47,217 nt of DNA from Bimuria novae-zelandiae CBS 107.79. Lineage: Eukaryota; Ascomycota; Dothideomycetes; Pleosporales; Didymosphaeriaceae. Shown here in pieces: positions 11,489 to 21,725 of this stretch. How positions within the stretch are numbered: the first letter of the stretch is position 1; every line of letters starts with the position of its first letter. Where the stretch lies: contig ML976673.1 of assembly GCA_010015655.1 (NCBI GenBank), positions 642,435-689,651 of the forward strand, written 5' to 3'. The notes under the pieces were generated by a model. The model saw only the letters and a list, made by a program, of their open reading frames with translations. It ran no database searches and was not told the origin of the DNA. Made by a program: the position numbers and the translations under genes.

Positions 11489-11874
11489 TGTATCGGCGCA
11501 GGTCACTCAAAGGATCGATGTTAGCGTATCTCCTAGCAGAGGCATGTGGGAGTGCGTGTATAAGAATGTAGCCTCGAATGAATTAAGTGCCTATAGGCCT
11601 GGTACGAAAGGATACGGAAAAGGTACTAAACTACAAAGGCCCCAAGCTCCTCTAAATACACCTCTTCCTAGATGGCTAGCTAGCACATAACTGCCATAGG
11701 TTGACCGTCGGTCTAATGGATCCGAAATAGGTCCGAATCGGATCCGTAGTTTCCCATCGGTCTGATAGATCCGAAATTGGTCCGATATAGATGAGTGTCA
11801 GTTTTCGGATGATCTTAGATCCTGTCCTAACTGGCCAAGGTTTCTCGTGTCGACGAGCGATTATTCCTGTTACA
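11489..11874 (-). repeat. Gypsy-2 3' LTR
   Basis: It starts TGTATCGG and ends TGTTACA on the + strand. It aligns without indels to 18316-18701, differing mostly by C/T and G/A changes that affect the right copy more. Internally there is a degenerate tandem duplication of about 49-50 bp (11708-11757 and 11758-11807) rich in GATCCGA/GGTCCGA motifs. Confidence 0.93.
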
Positions 11875-12299
11875 CTACCCCCTCCTTTATAACTTGCAGA
11901 TAGTCCCTTATCTATGCCGTGTGTGAATTGTTTCGCGCGTTTTTGCTATTTCCGGCAACCAGCGCAGTTAGTGACGTTGTGGTAGTAATTATAACTCTAC
12001 TAATTAGTTAATTTCTATTTATCTTATTTCGCTGGTTGTGCGCGTAGCCACCTAAACAGGACCATATTTAGAGTAGCTACGCAATTGTGTAGCATGCCTA
12101 TACAATATAATCTTGTAAGTATTTGCAGGTGAGGGGTCGCTCTTTTCTGTAAATAAACAGAGCCACAATTGGCGAGGCATAAAAAGGTAGGTTTTAAGGA
12201 CTTAGTTCTTTCTTCGTTAACCCATAACAATTCGACTTTAATAGGTATTTAGGACCGTCTCGGAGGTGTTCGTGCTGCTAATAGCTATCTTGGTTCACA

Positions 12300-12892
12300 A
12301 TGCCTATCCGCGCTCCTTCTGGAGCGCTTCTAGAAGCGTACCAAGTTATCTGTCTACGCTGTGTGCGTGCGTTCAGTTGCAGCAACGTGCCCGACTATAA
12401 GTTCCCTAAGCTATCCTCCAAAAAGTGTAGCTACTGCACCTCTCAGAACAAGAAGTGCAACCCTGTAAGTATAGCGATTCTAATTCTAGTCCGCTTTGAT
12501 AACAGATTAGGTAGGTGCCCGACTTCGTGGAGTCCAAATTTCGGACTTTTAGGAAGGCCTTGCAGGATTAAGAGGGGGCCAGCGAGAAGGACGCTACTAA
12601 CCTCCAACCCGCGCACGACAAGGCTGCGAAGGACCTAGGCACAATTATGCAGGTCACCTGGGCGGGTGAGGCTGGGCTAACTTCTGTAGAATTGCTGCTC
12701 GCGCAGCATTCTGCTTCTATACGGGTGGAGGATCGTCTGCGGCGTATAGAGGAGGCAGTGGATGATCTTCATAACACCATAAGGACGGCTTCGGAGGGGG
12801 GTCGGGGGAAGGGAAATGGGAAGGGGAAGGGGAAGGCGCCTACTACCCTTAAGGGTGCTCTACCTGAGCCCTCTAATTTAGATAAGGAGTAG
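12300..12892 (+). pseudogene. Antisense accessory ORF of Gypsy-2, two exons, one nonsense codon
   Basis: Exon 1 is 12300-12464 and exon 2 is 12515-12892. A 50-nt intron (12465-12514) starts GTAAGT and ends GGTAG; splicing joins Pro55 to the next codon in frame. The predicted product is 180 residues with one stop at 12569-12571 (GAT-TAA, probably former CAA). Exon 1 has a Cys-rich block (Cys 18, 21, 27, 43, 46, 53; CxxC ... CxxC-x6-C), like a zinc-binding module but not the canonical Zn2Cys6 spacing. Exon 2 has a predicted coiled coil (RLRRIEEAVDDLHNTI) and a Gly/Lys-rich tail (GKGNGKGKGK). It lies between the 3' LTR and the pol end, tail to tail with pol. It is much less RIP-damaged than gag/pol. 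The function is unknown. Confidence 0.6.
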
Positions 12893-12919
12893 AATTTTGT
12901 TTTTTTCTTTCTTTTCTTT

Positions 12920-15900
12920 CTTGTACTATTAGAATTTAAAACTCTTAGGCCTGCTACTCTATTTCTTGTTCCTATAAGTGAATCCACTGACTCAATGCCT
13001 TTAGAGGTCCGGGGCGATTCGGATACTTGTTATGAAATTTTCTTAACTTGTAGGGGGCTCCTATAAAGTTCGATGCAGGATACTATACTAGATCTAGGTT
13101 ATGTTTTACCTACTTAACTCTGTATTTAAGGGTATTTTAGGATAGCTTACTGGCTAAGATCTCCTTAACTTCCTATTCCTCTACTCCATTAATAGGGACA
13201 CCTGGCGGTTTTGGAGCTTCTTGTCCTGGCAGTAGGTCTTGAGGATTTTTATAGAGAAGATTTGGAGCAAAGACATCGTAGATTCGGGACCCTAAAGGAA
13301 GTTCAAGTCTATATAAGTGACTAACTTGTTCTATTACTTTAAAAGGGCCCTCCCACTTGTCGGATAGCTTTCAGCTGGGTCTTAACACCGCAAGATTGCG
13401 AGCGTCTAGGTAGACCATATCACCAACTTCCCAGTCGACTAGGCGACAGTGTTAATTAATTACAGATTACATTTAGTCTTATGCTTATTCTATATTTTCC
13501 TTCGCTAGCTGCCAAGCGGCATGCATTCGTTTAGCTAGCAATTAAGCATCCTTAATATTTAAACAATCCTGGGGCTTAGTGAATGAGGTAGGATTCCAAT
13601 CCTAACTTTAACGGGGTTCGGAGCCATACAGGATCTAGTAGGGTGACATGCTAATAGCCGAATGGGGTAGAGTGACCTGCGCTCGATCGATCAGGGGTAG
13701 AAGTGAACTCCAGTTATCCTGGTAGTAGGATACGAAAGGGCGTAGCCTCTGGTCGATATACTTGTTCATGATTTCTGTCTGGCCATCTGTCTCTTTATGG
13801 TACGCGGTAGATAGCTTCACTTTAACGCCTATAATCTGACAAAACTCTGACCAGAATATAGAAACAAACTAAGGACCTCGATTAGAGACAATAGACTCCG
13901 GAGTGTGTCTGAATTGGTACACCTATTGTACGAACAAGTTAGCCATTTCGCGGGCATTAATCGATTTGTGGCAAGGAATAGATACTACTTGTTTAGATAA
14001 ATAATTAATAACTACCATGATCTGATCGTATCTGGCCCTGTCCTTAGGAAATTCCTTAAAGTCGATACACAGATGTTGCATAGGCCTATCAGGGATAGGT
14101 AACGGATGCAAAAACCCTAGAGTGGGGGTCTGCCTTAGGTGTGCACGTTGGCAGGGAATGCAGTTTCGTATATACCGCTTACAGGTAGCTTCTATTCCCT
14201 TCTAGTAGTACTTTCGAGAGAGCAACTGGTAGGTTTTTGTATAACCTAGATAAGCCGTTGACTTCTGATTATGGATTTCCCAGATGAGGCGGGTACATAG
14301 AGTAGATTCGGGAGGGACGCACAGTCTGTCGTTGTATAAAATAAGACTATTATAAATCTAATATTTCTCTGGTAGGGACTAGCGTTTTATAATAAATCTA
14401 AGGTGGTTCTCCTACAGCAAGGCTTTAATAAGTTAATAAGAATCTAGACTTATAATATCTTTATTAGTTAACAAGGCGAACACGTCGACTTCGGCATTAG
14501 ACTTCTTAATGTAGGTCTAGGCCAGGTCGGAGTTGATTTAGGGGTTAAGTCAATGGGGCCCTAGGAATACTTGGCTACGATTATTATTTTGAATAGCCTT
14601 AAGGTCCGCAAGATCTTGTTCTTATTAACTTAGGATATTAGCTCTAGCGTTGCTTTTACCTGGCGTGTATTTAATTTGGAAGTTAAACGAGGATAGCATT
14701 TCGTACTAGCGAACTTAGTAAGCATTAAGGACCTTAGTAGTTATAAAGTATTCTAAGGATCGATAATCTAAAAGAACTTAGATTATAGTTTAGGTAGAAG
14801 CGAGTTCTGCGCGCCACTTAATAAAGGTAGTAATAATAGCAAATAATTCCTTATTATAGATCTCCTAGTTTAGTTCAGATCCGGTTAGGACATGACTGTA
14901 GAATGCCACTAGTTGAACTTTTCCATCTAGATGTTCCTGGGATAGTACTCCTGCAATCACTCCGTCTAATGCGTCTGTTTCTACCCTAGTAGGTAGTTCA
15001 GGGTCGAAGTGATAGAGGGTGGGGATGGCCAGTAACGCCTGTTTAATTTACTAGAAGGCGACTTCACACTCTAAACTCTATTTAAATGGGATTTAAGGAC
15101 TTTGTAGGGTACTAATAGGTTTTATAATGCAAGAGAAGTCCTTAATAAATTGCTAATAGAACCTAGCAAATCTAAGGAACGACTTTACACCTGTTATAGT
15201 CGTGGGGGCTTTCTAGTTCCGTAGTGCTTCTACCTTGGCTGGATCTACCTCCATACCAGTATTGGTAAGGATATAACCTAGGTATCGGGTCCGAGTCACA
15301 TGGAATTCACTTTTAAGGATGTTGACTTGGAGGCCGGCTTTCTAGAGACAATCTAACACCTTCTAAACGTGCTTAATGTGTTCCTCGATGGTGTTAGAAT
15401 AGATAAGGATGTCATCCAGGTATGCAATACAAAAGTCGTTAAGATAATTAATAAGAATGTTATTTATGTATCGCTAGTAGGTAGCTAGTCTATTATATAA
15501 CCTAAAAGGCAATACCTTGCACTTGTAAGATCTGTATCGAGTCTAAAACGTAGTATACTCTTCTAATTTAGGATCTATGCGAATTTTATTAAAGGCAGCT
15601 TGAATATCAAATTTGGTAAATATCTTAGCCTTAGAGGGGCGAGCTAAAAGTTCGTTAATTCTTAGAATTAGGTAAGAGTCCTTTCGGGTTAGAAAGTTAA
15701 GTTTGCGATAGTCTATACATATTCGAAAATCTCTGTTTAGCTTTCGTACACAAAGGATGGGAGACGCGAAAGGGCTTTGACTATGCTTAATAAATCCCTT
15801 TTAAAGATATTCTAGAACGTACTTTTTAATGGCCTATAGTTCTTCTAGACTGGATTTATATAGAGGACTGTAGTTGTTTGGAAGGGGTTTGGTGAGCATA

Positions 15901-16850
15901 ATTTTATAGTTATATAGTCAGCGCGGGGGCAGCTTATCGGCCGTAGTCTTACTAAATATATCCTAATACTAATAGTATATCTGGGGAAGTTGTTCTTTAA
16001 TAAGATAAGTATTCTTAGGATCTTTAGCGTGGCGTTAAGTTCGTATATAGTCTAATAGGCGTTCGATTTTATACAGAGAAGTAGTAAAGAATTCGTTAAC
16101 TAGCTTTTTTATGTTAAAGTAAAAGGCGTTTGCTAAGATAAGAGTAATTGTGGGCATTCGCATCGCCTGCGGAGCGGATGCGGAACGGGCAGGTTTTGGA
16201 GCGGGATCCTGAGAAATTAGGGGTACTGTCTTCCTACTTGGAGGGAGAGGATGAGGCAGTCGAATAAGGCCCTTAATGCGATTAACTGTAGGGCTGTTCT
16301 TTATCTAATATTGTTCCTGTTCCTATAGGATATCCCGGCGACGAATGTCTTGCTGCACCTCTAAGTTCTAAATTAGTTATTCTAGCTACATTAAGATAGT
16401 TTTAGAGGGATTATAGGTCTTAGGATACTTTACTAGCTATAAGATCTAATTCCGCTTTATATTTAATTAAAGCTTAAGGCGCTTAAGCTATTAGAGTCCT
16501 AGGATATAGTCCTGTGTTCCTAAGTCTATTACTATAAAGGGGTAGTTGCGAATTATTCGCCTATCTATCCTTATATGCAAACGAATATATTAGTCTACTA
16601 GGGCACAAATCTTATTCAAGAACCCTCGAACCATAACGCGGTACGGTAGTTTTTAGGTAAGAATATAAAGTAACTAAGATAAAGAAGCTACAATTTAAGA
16701 ATTAATAAAAAGAAAACCTTAGGCACTAGTGTTAATAAGGGCATTAAGTTAGATCCCGTACCCGTTTGAACGGAGTATGAGGGGGGTTCGAAAGTAAGGA
16801 CCTCTTAGTAACTTTAACAAATCTATATTAGAAAGGTCGTACTTACTTAT
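12920..16850 (-). pseudogene. Gypsy-2 pol remnant (PR-RT-RH-IN-chromodomain)
   Basis: Read on the - strand. The protease region is near 16730 (LINTSA in place of an LIDTGA-type motif). Reverse transcriptase covers about 16200-15000, with an intact YLDDILIYS motif near 15400-15425. RNase H is near 14950-14700. The integrase core is at 14111-13635 (IDFKEFPKDR; TDGQTEIMNKYIDQRLRPF), and the chromodomain-like C-terminus is at about 13180-12960 (SNFIGAPYKLRKFH). Many TAA/TAG stops replace Gln. The end is close to the convergent stop of the antisense ORF at 12892. Confidence 0.85.
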
Positions 16851-16899
16851 ACCTAGGGCGGAGGCTTTTCCTAGGCGTCTTTATTTCCCGGGGATGCTT

Positions 16900-17740
16900 C
16901 CTTATCCGCATTAACGTATTCTTAATTAGAGTCTGGTTCCACTCCAATCTCGCGGACGCGGGGTTAAGGGCAATCTCTAATAAAGTGTCTTAACTTTTTG
17001 TTGTTATAGTAGGTGTTAGAACTTATCTATGTTATTAGAGGTTGCGACGGCGGGACTATCCTGTCTCGGGGCGCATTCGGAGTAGATTCCTTAATAGGCC
17101 TGTATAGTACCTTAGTTAGGGTACTAGGGTGAATTTCTTCCTTATAGTTCTTCTAACGCAGAGGTTAATTTGTACTAGTTATAGAGTAGGTAAAGGGACT
17201 TATTAGTGCATTCCGCGTTTCTAAGTTAAAGGCTATTAGGTAGGCTACTATTTTCTTAAAGGAATTATTCTACAGGTGCTTAAACCCTATGTTTAGAGCC
17301 CTTAAGGATAGTGTTATCTTTTCCCACAGGAATAGAGACTATTTATCCTTATAAACTCTGCCTTAGATTGCTGCACTAATAAACTTAGCCTTAAAGGCAG
17401 GGAAAGTTTCCTTAGAGGTTATCTTTAAGCGTTAGAACGTGGTCCAGTACTTAGCTTCCTTGTTACCAGGTATAAAGAAGGATAATAGTAGTTCGATTAT
17501 CTCCTTAGCATTCTTAAACCGTAACGTATCCAAAGTAGCTAGGTACTAGGGTTCCAAATATTCGCGAGCGGTACTAGAAGTATGTCCCTACACTAATGCC
17601 ATGTAAGCGCGTTCACTTAGATAGTAATCTGCGTTAATCTTAAGACGGTCCCTAATTAATGCTTGCTATTAAGGAAAGGTAGGTTCTTTCTTATTAATTA
17701 GGGATTTTATCTTAGGAGTTCGCTCGGATAGCTTTGCCAT
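16900..17740 (-). pseudogene. Gypsy-2 gag remnant
   Basis: The likely start is the ATG complementary to 17738-17740 (MAKLSERTPKIK...). The capsid-like region contains a recognisable gag stretch (SERAYMALV, AREYLEP, and FIPGNKEAKYW near 17480). A degraded zinc-knuckle segment ending HFIRDCP lies near 16970-17010. Several TAG/TAA codons interrupt it. The leader between the start codon and the 5' LTR (17741-18300) has no other gene. Confidence 0.75.
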
Positions 17741-18300
17741 AATAGTGGCGGGAGATTTGGACTGGTATCGGAGGACTGTCGGGGGTGATTCGATTATAGG
17801 CCAGGCTTAGTCCCTGGCTTAGGATTCTCTAGTTAATTACTTTAGTTATGCTTGCATTTAACGTAATTAGTTCTAGAGAGCTATTACTAGGTTAGCGGAT
17901 TAAATTAAATTAGCTTCGGGTCTAATAATAGGATTATTTAGAGTATTATCGCTTTCTTCGTCTTCTTCGCTCTTCGAGGGTTCTAGGGGTGGCTAACGGT
18001 CTCCCTAAGTCCAACTCCAGGCCGCTTGCCGTGCCGTTTTTAACAATGCTAAAGCAGGCATTAACGTTTAATTTTAAGTTTATAGGTTATTAGTAGTTAC
18101 TACTTTTTTACCTTGGCGCAACTTTACGCGACTTTTCTAAAGTTAACCTAATTTATTTATAATTAGAAGTTCTAAACCTAAAGGCTTTAGTTAGCAGGAG
18201 GTCTCTAGAATCCTGCCTATAGAGAAAACTAGGGACGCGCCGACGCGGGTTCGTTCTATTCTTATAGCGATATTCTTTAAAGCTATTACTAGCGATAGTA

Positions 18301-18313
18301 ACCTTTTCCGTAT
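18301..18313 (-). other. Gypsy-2 primer-binding site, self-priming type
   Basis: Two bases inside the 5' LTR, ACCTTTTCCGTAT (+ strand) is the exact reverse complement of ATACGGAAAAGGT at 11612-11624 inside the LTR. As in Gypsy-1, this fits self-priming by the 5' end of the transcript rather than a tRNA. In the right LTR the partner carries one G-to-A change. Confidence 0.65.
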
Positions 18314-18315
18314 AA

Positions 18316-18701
18316 TATATTAGCGCAGGTTACTTAAAGGATTAATATTAGCGTATTTTTTAGCAGAGGCATGTAGGAGTGCGTGTATAAGAATATAGCC
18401 TCGAATAAATTAAGTGCCTATAGGCCTGGTACGAAAGGATACAGAAAAGGTACTAAACTATAAAGGCCCTAAGCTCCTCTAAATACACCTCTTCCCAGAT
18501 AGCTAGCTAGCACATAACTGCCATAGGTTGACCGTCGGTCTGATAGATCCGAAATAGGTCCGAATCGGATCCGTAGTTTCCCATCGATCTGATAGATCCG
18601 AAATTGGTCCGATACGGATGAGTGTCGGTTTTCGGATGATCTCGAATCCTGTCTTGACTGGCCAAGGGTTCTCGTGTCGACGAGCGATTGTTCCTGTTAC
18701 A
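18316..18701 (-). repeat. Gypsy-2 5' LTR
   Basis: This is the 386-bp partner of 11489-11874. Its left end reads TATATTAG where the other copy has TGTATCGG, consistent with RIP at TpG and CpG/CpA positions. It contains the same tandemly repeated GATCCGA block. Confidence 0.93.
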
Positions 18702-19800
18702 GCTACTAACTTAAGAAGACTAAGCTCTTTTAAAATAAAACTACTATTTCTAACGCTAGCGTAATTCTTCTTAGCTAGCTTACTAAGAAGTTTAGTCCTT
18801 TTAAAGTTTATAAAGTAAGTTTTAGACCTTCTTTTACGCTTTTTTTATTTCTTCTTACCGTTTAACTTGCCTTTTTACTCTTCTAACCTCCTTTCTAGTT
18901 CTTTATTAGCCTAGGTGTACGCACTTATTAACTTAATAAGCTTAGCTTTTAAGGTCTAATCTTACTACGCGTGATAATTAAGCGCTAGTATATTAACTAC
19001 GTTACCTATAAACGCGTCTGTTAGTAGGTACTAGCGGGCAAGATATTGTCCTACGAAGAGTGCTATACTTATAAGCTTACTAGCTACACTAGACAAGTAT
19101 ACTTTAGTCTAACTCGTTTTAGATAACTTTAGGGTGTGCTCTACTAACTCCTTCCTTTACCTAGATTTAGCCTGCCCTTAATAAAGTTAGCTATAAAGAG
19201 TTTACTAATATTATAGTTATTAGTGCGGGCTACCTTATAAACAAGGTTTTAAAAAGTAGCTAAGAATAAAAGGCCTTTTTTATTAACTTTAACGCGTTCT
19301 ATTCTACTCGTAAGGTTATTATTATTAATTACTATACCTCCTTTAAAAGTAAGACTACTATTACTTTAGGCCCTATTACTTTTTCTTTTCAGGCTATTTA
19401 GCTCTTAGAGCGCATCGCCGTTGTAGTTAAAAAGACTTTTAACCTTCTTTAAATTTATGCTACTAACTTTAAAGTATTTTATTAAGAGTGTAAGAACCCT
19501 TCTATAAGTTCCTTTTAAATAATAAAGCTATTTTTTAAGACTAATATCGTGTAGCTCTTTAGTAAGTTCGTAGTAATAGATAAAGGCATTATAATAGATA
19601 GTTTTTAGATAATAGATAATATCCTCGCGGGAGCTAATGTGCCTACTTAAGCCTACTAGGGCTTGCGCTAGCGGCTTTAGGCTATTATAATTAGGGAGTG
19701 CCTAAGTAAGGAAGATAATAGCTTCCCTAACCCTAGTAGTATATTAAAGGGCAGAGAAGTGGACCTAAACGTTATTAAAGAGGATTTTATTATTCTTTCA
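18702..19800 (-). pseudogene. Unidentified coding remnant downstream of Gypsy-3 pol
   Basis: If TAA/TAG are read as former Gln, the - strand shows long coherent stretches. An upstream piece near 19800-19400 contains REDIIYYLKTIYYN. A downstream piece, about 19260-18702, contains RKELVEHTLKLSKTS and LLTDAFIGNVVNILAL, a coiled-coil-like ANKELERRLEEQKGKL, and a Lys/Arg-rich region. The two pieces are in different frames, so a frameshift or intron separates them. I do not recognise the family. It may be an extra 3' ORF of Gypsy-3 or the remnant of another element truncated by Gypsy-2. Confidence 0.4.
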
Positions 19801-21522
19801 GTAGTTAAAGATACCCTTTTTACCTAGTTCCTCTTTCCTTCTTACTTTAGTTTGCTTTTAAAACTTACTTCTTTTATAAAGGTTATCCTTTACTACTATA
19901 AGAATTATTTAGTCCCCTTATTATTCTTAGTAGTTTTAAGGGTTTTTTAAGTTACTTTTTTAAAATTCCTTTTTAACTTTCTTTCTTAATACTTAACTTT
20001 ATCTCCTAATAATATTATTCTTACCCTTATCTTAGACACTATTATCTAGCTAGGTTTTTTAGCTTAGCGAGGCAGGCATCGTAGAGCCTCCTTTAGGCCC
20101 TAATAGAAGCTAATTTAGGGGATATCGCGGTAGAATCCTATTAGGAGTTTTCTATTATAATTTTAATATAGCTTAGTAAACTTCTCCTAATAGTCTAACG
20201 TAGTAGCTTAGTTAAGGTTCCTATAAGGTTCCTAAGTTCTTTAAGAGTAGTTTTCCTACTATACTAGGTATTCTATCTTCTTGCCTCTGCGGGACTAGCG
20301 TTCTTTATATATATTAATTATACTATACTTTTCTTCCCCCTCTTTTATTATAATTGCTTCGGGCTGGGCGTTATTAGTAGTTTGGCTAAGAAGAGGGTTT
20401 AATAAGGCTAACTTTAGCCTGTTTACGTAGAACCTTAGGTGCGTGTTTGGCGGGACGTCTAGTTCTACTACGTAAGAGTTTATTACTTTCCTTATAGTAA
20501 ACTTTTCTTGCTTCTAGTCAAGCTTCTTACTTAGACGTTAGTTTTAGAGATAGTTTTTATACTTTAGCTATATCTTATTTTATTTCTTTTAAAATTAGAG
20601 CATTCTTGCGTTAATAGTTTGCTAGGCGCTCTTATTTTTATTAGGCTATTATTATTTTTACCTAAGCAAAGTTAAAAACCTTCTTAAACTTCTTTATTAT
20701 TACCTTCGTAGCCTTTTTTACGTTAGTTCTAAGCTTTAAGGCTAATCTCCGTGCCTTAAAGTTCTTAACTAGTTTAACGTTCTAGCCATAGGATAGGAAA
20801 AACGGGCTAACTCCTGTTAATATAGCTTTTCGTCCTTTAATAGCTATTTAGGCTATAGGAAGCTACTTTATCTAATTATCCTATTACTAGTTATAGTACG
20901 CCTAGAGGTAGGCTTTAAGGATAGAGTTTATTCGTTCTGTTTGCCTATCTATCTCTAGGTGCTTTGCTATAGACAGTCTTCGATTAATACCTGCTTGTTT
21001 ATAGAGTATAGTCTAAAATTCGCTTACAAATTGTCCCCCGCGGTCTAATATAATAGAGGAGGGGAAGAAGTAGTCTGCTACCTAGTGTTAAAGGAACGCT
21101 ATTGTAACTATAGGTATATTGAAATTTAGAAGACTAATAAACTTAGGGTCCTTACTAAGTCTATTTATAATTATTATAATATTCGTGCAGCCATCGCTCT
21201 CGGGTAAAATAGTAATAAAGTCTATTATAATATTCTTCTATCCTCGTTTAGGTAGTAGTAAGGGCTTTAGCAGGCCCTATTTTATTTCTCTCTATAGTTT
21301 AGTTCTTTTATAAATATTATAGTTCTTAATGTACTGCCTCACTTGGTTAGACATCCCTAAGAAGAAGTAGTCTTAAGTAAGGATTTTATAGGTGTTTTCT
21401 TATCCTAAGTGTCCTAAAGCTAGGAAACTATACGCGACTGCTATTAGCTTCGTCTATAGAGGTTCTAATTCTAGTACCTATTGTCTTGACCTGTAGCGTA
21501 GGTACCCTTGGTTGTCTATACT
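18702..21522 (-). mobile_element. Gypsy-3, block 3 (3' part): integrase end, chromodomain and downstream region
   Basis: Integrase sequence on the - strand (zinc-binding region 21520-21250; DNQGYLRYRSRQ at the Copia-2 boundary) continues through the integrase core and a C-terminal domain with a chromodomain at about 20600-20250. It continues the reading frame of block 2 (26957-28854) once Copia-2 and one ATACT are removed. Beyond pol, 18702-20250 holds further degraded coding sequence (separate entry). The 3' LTR is missing; the Gypsy-2 LTR abuts directly at 18701. The + strand ORF at 21119-21313 is a chance frame. Confidence 0.82.
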
Positions 21523-21725
21523 TGTCGCGGTGAGCAGAGCGCTAAGCGGACAGTACGCAGTGGAAAAGATTACAGGATTAAACTAAGGTTATTCTATTTA
21601 GAAGCTACAGAAGGTATAGGTGCGCAGGCACAAACAACGCTAGTCCTAGATAGAAAGAAGGTAAGTCGTAACTATGTTAAGGTAGGAGTAACTATCTTAT
21701 AAAGTAAGAGCTATAAACTATAATA
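21523..21725 (-). repeat. Copia-2 3' LTR (203 bp)
   Basis: It begins TGTCGCGGTGAGC. Its end reads TAATA where the other copy has TGACA, a RIP-like pair of changes. It aligns without gaps to 26749-26951. Confidence 0.93.

Larger units (their letters stand above)
11489..18701 (-). mobile_element. Gypsy-2: Ty3/gypsy LTR retrotransposon with extra antisense ORF
   Basis: Two 386-bp direct repeats (11489-11874 and 18316-18701) bound gag and pol read on the - strand, while an additional ORF lies on the + strand next to the 3' (left) LTR. The length of 7213 bp is typical for gypsy. Flanks differ: the left is Copia-1 and the right is Gypsy-3. No target duplication is visible (left ATACG, right GCTAC). 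RIP is strong in gag/pol and weak in the left LTR and antisense ORF. Confidence 0.92.

Noticed and set aside
12024..12230. 68-residue - strand ORF between the Gypsy-2 LTR and the antisense ORF
   Set aside because: No domain, no matching frame elsewhere, and it lies in what should be the upstream region of the + strand ORF.
21119..21313. Small hydrophobic + strand ORF
   Set aside because: It is antisense to the Gypsy-3 integrase and rich in codons produced by AT-rich RIPed DNA.
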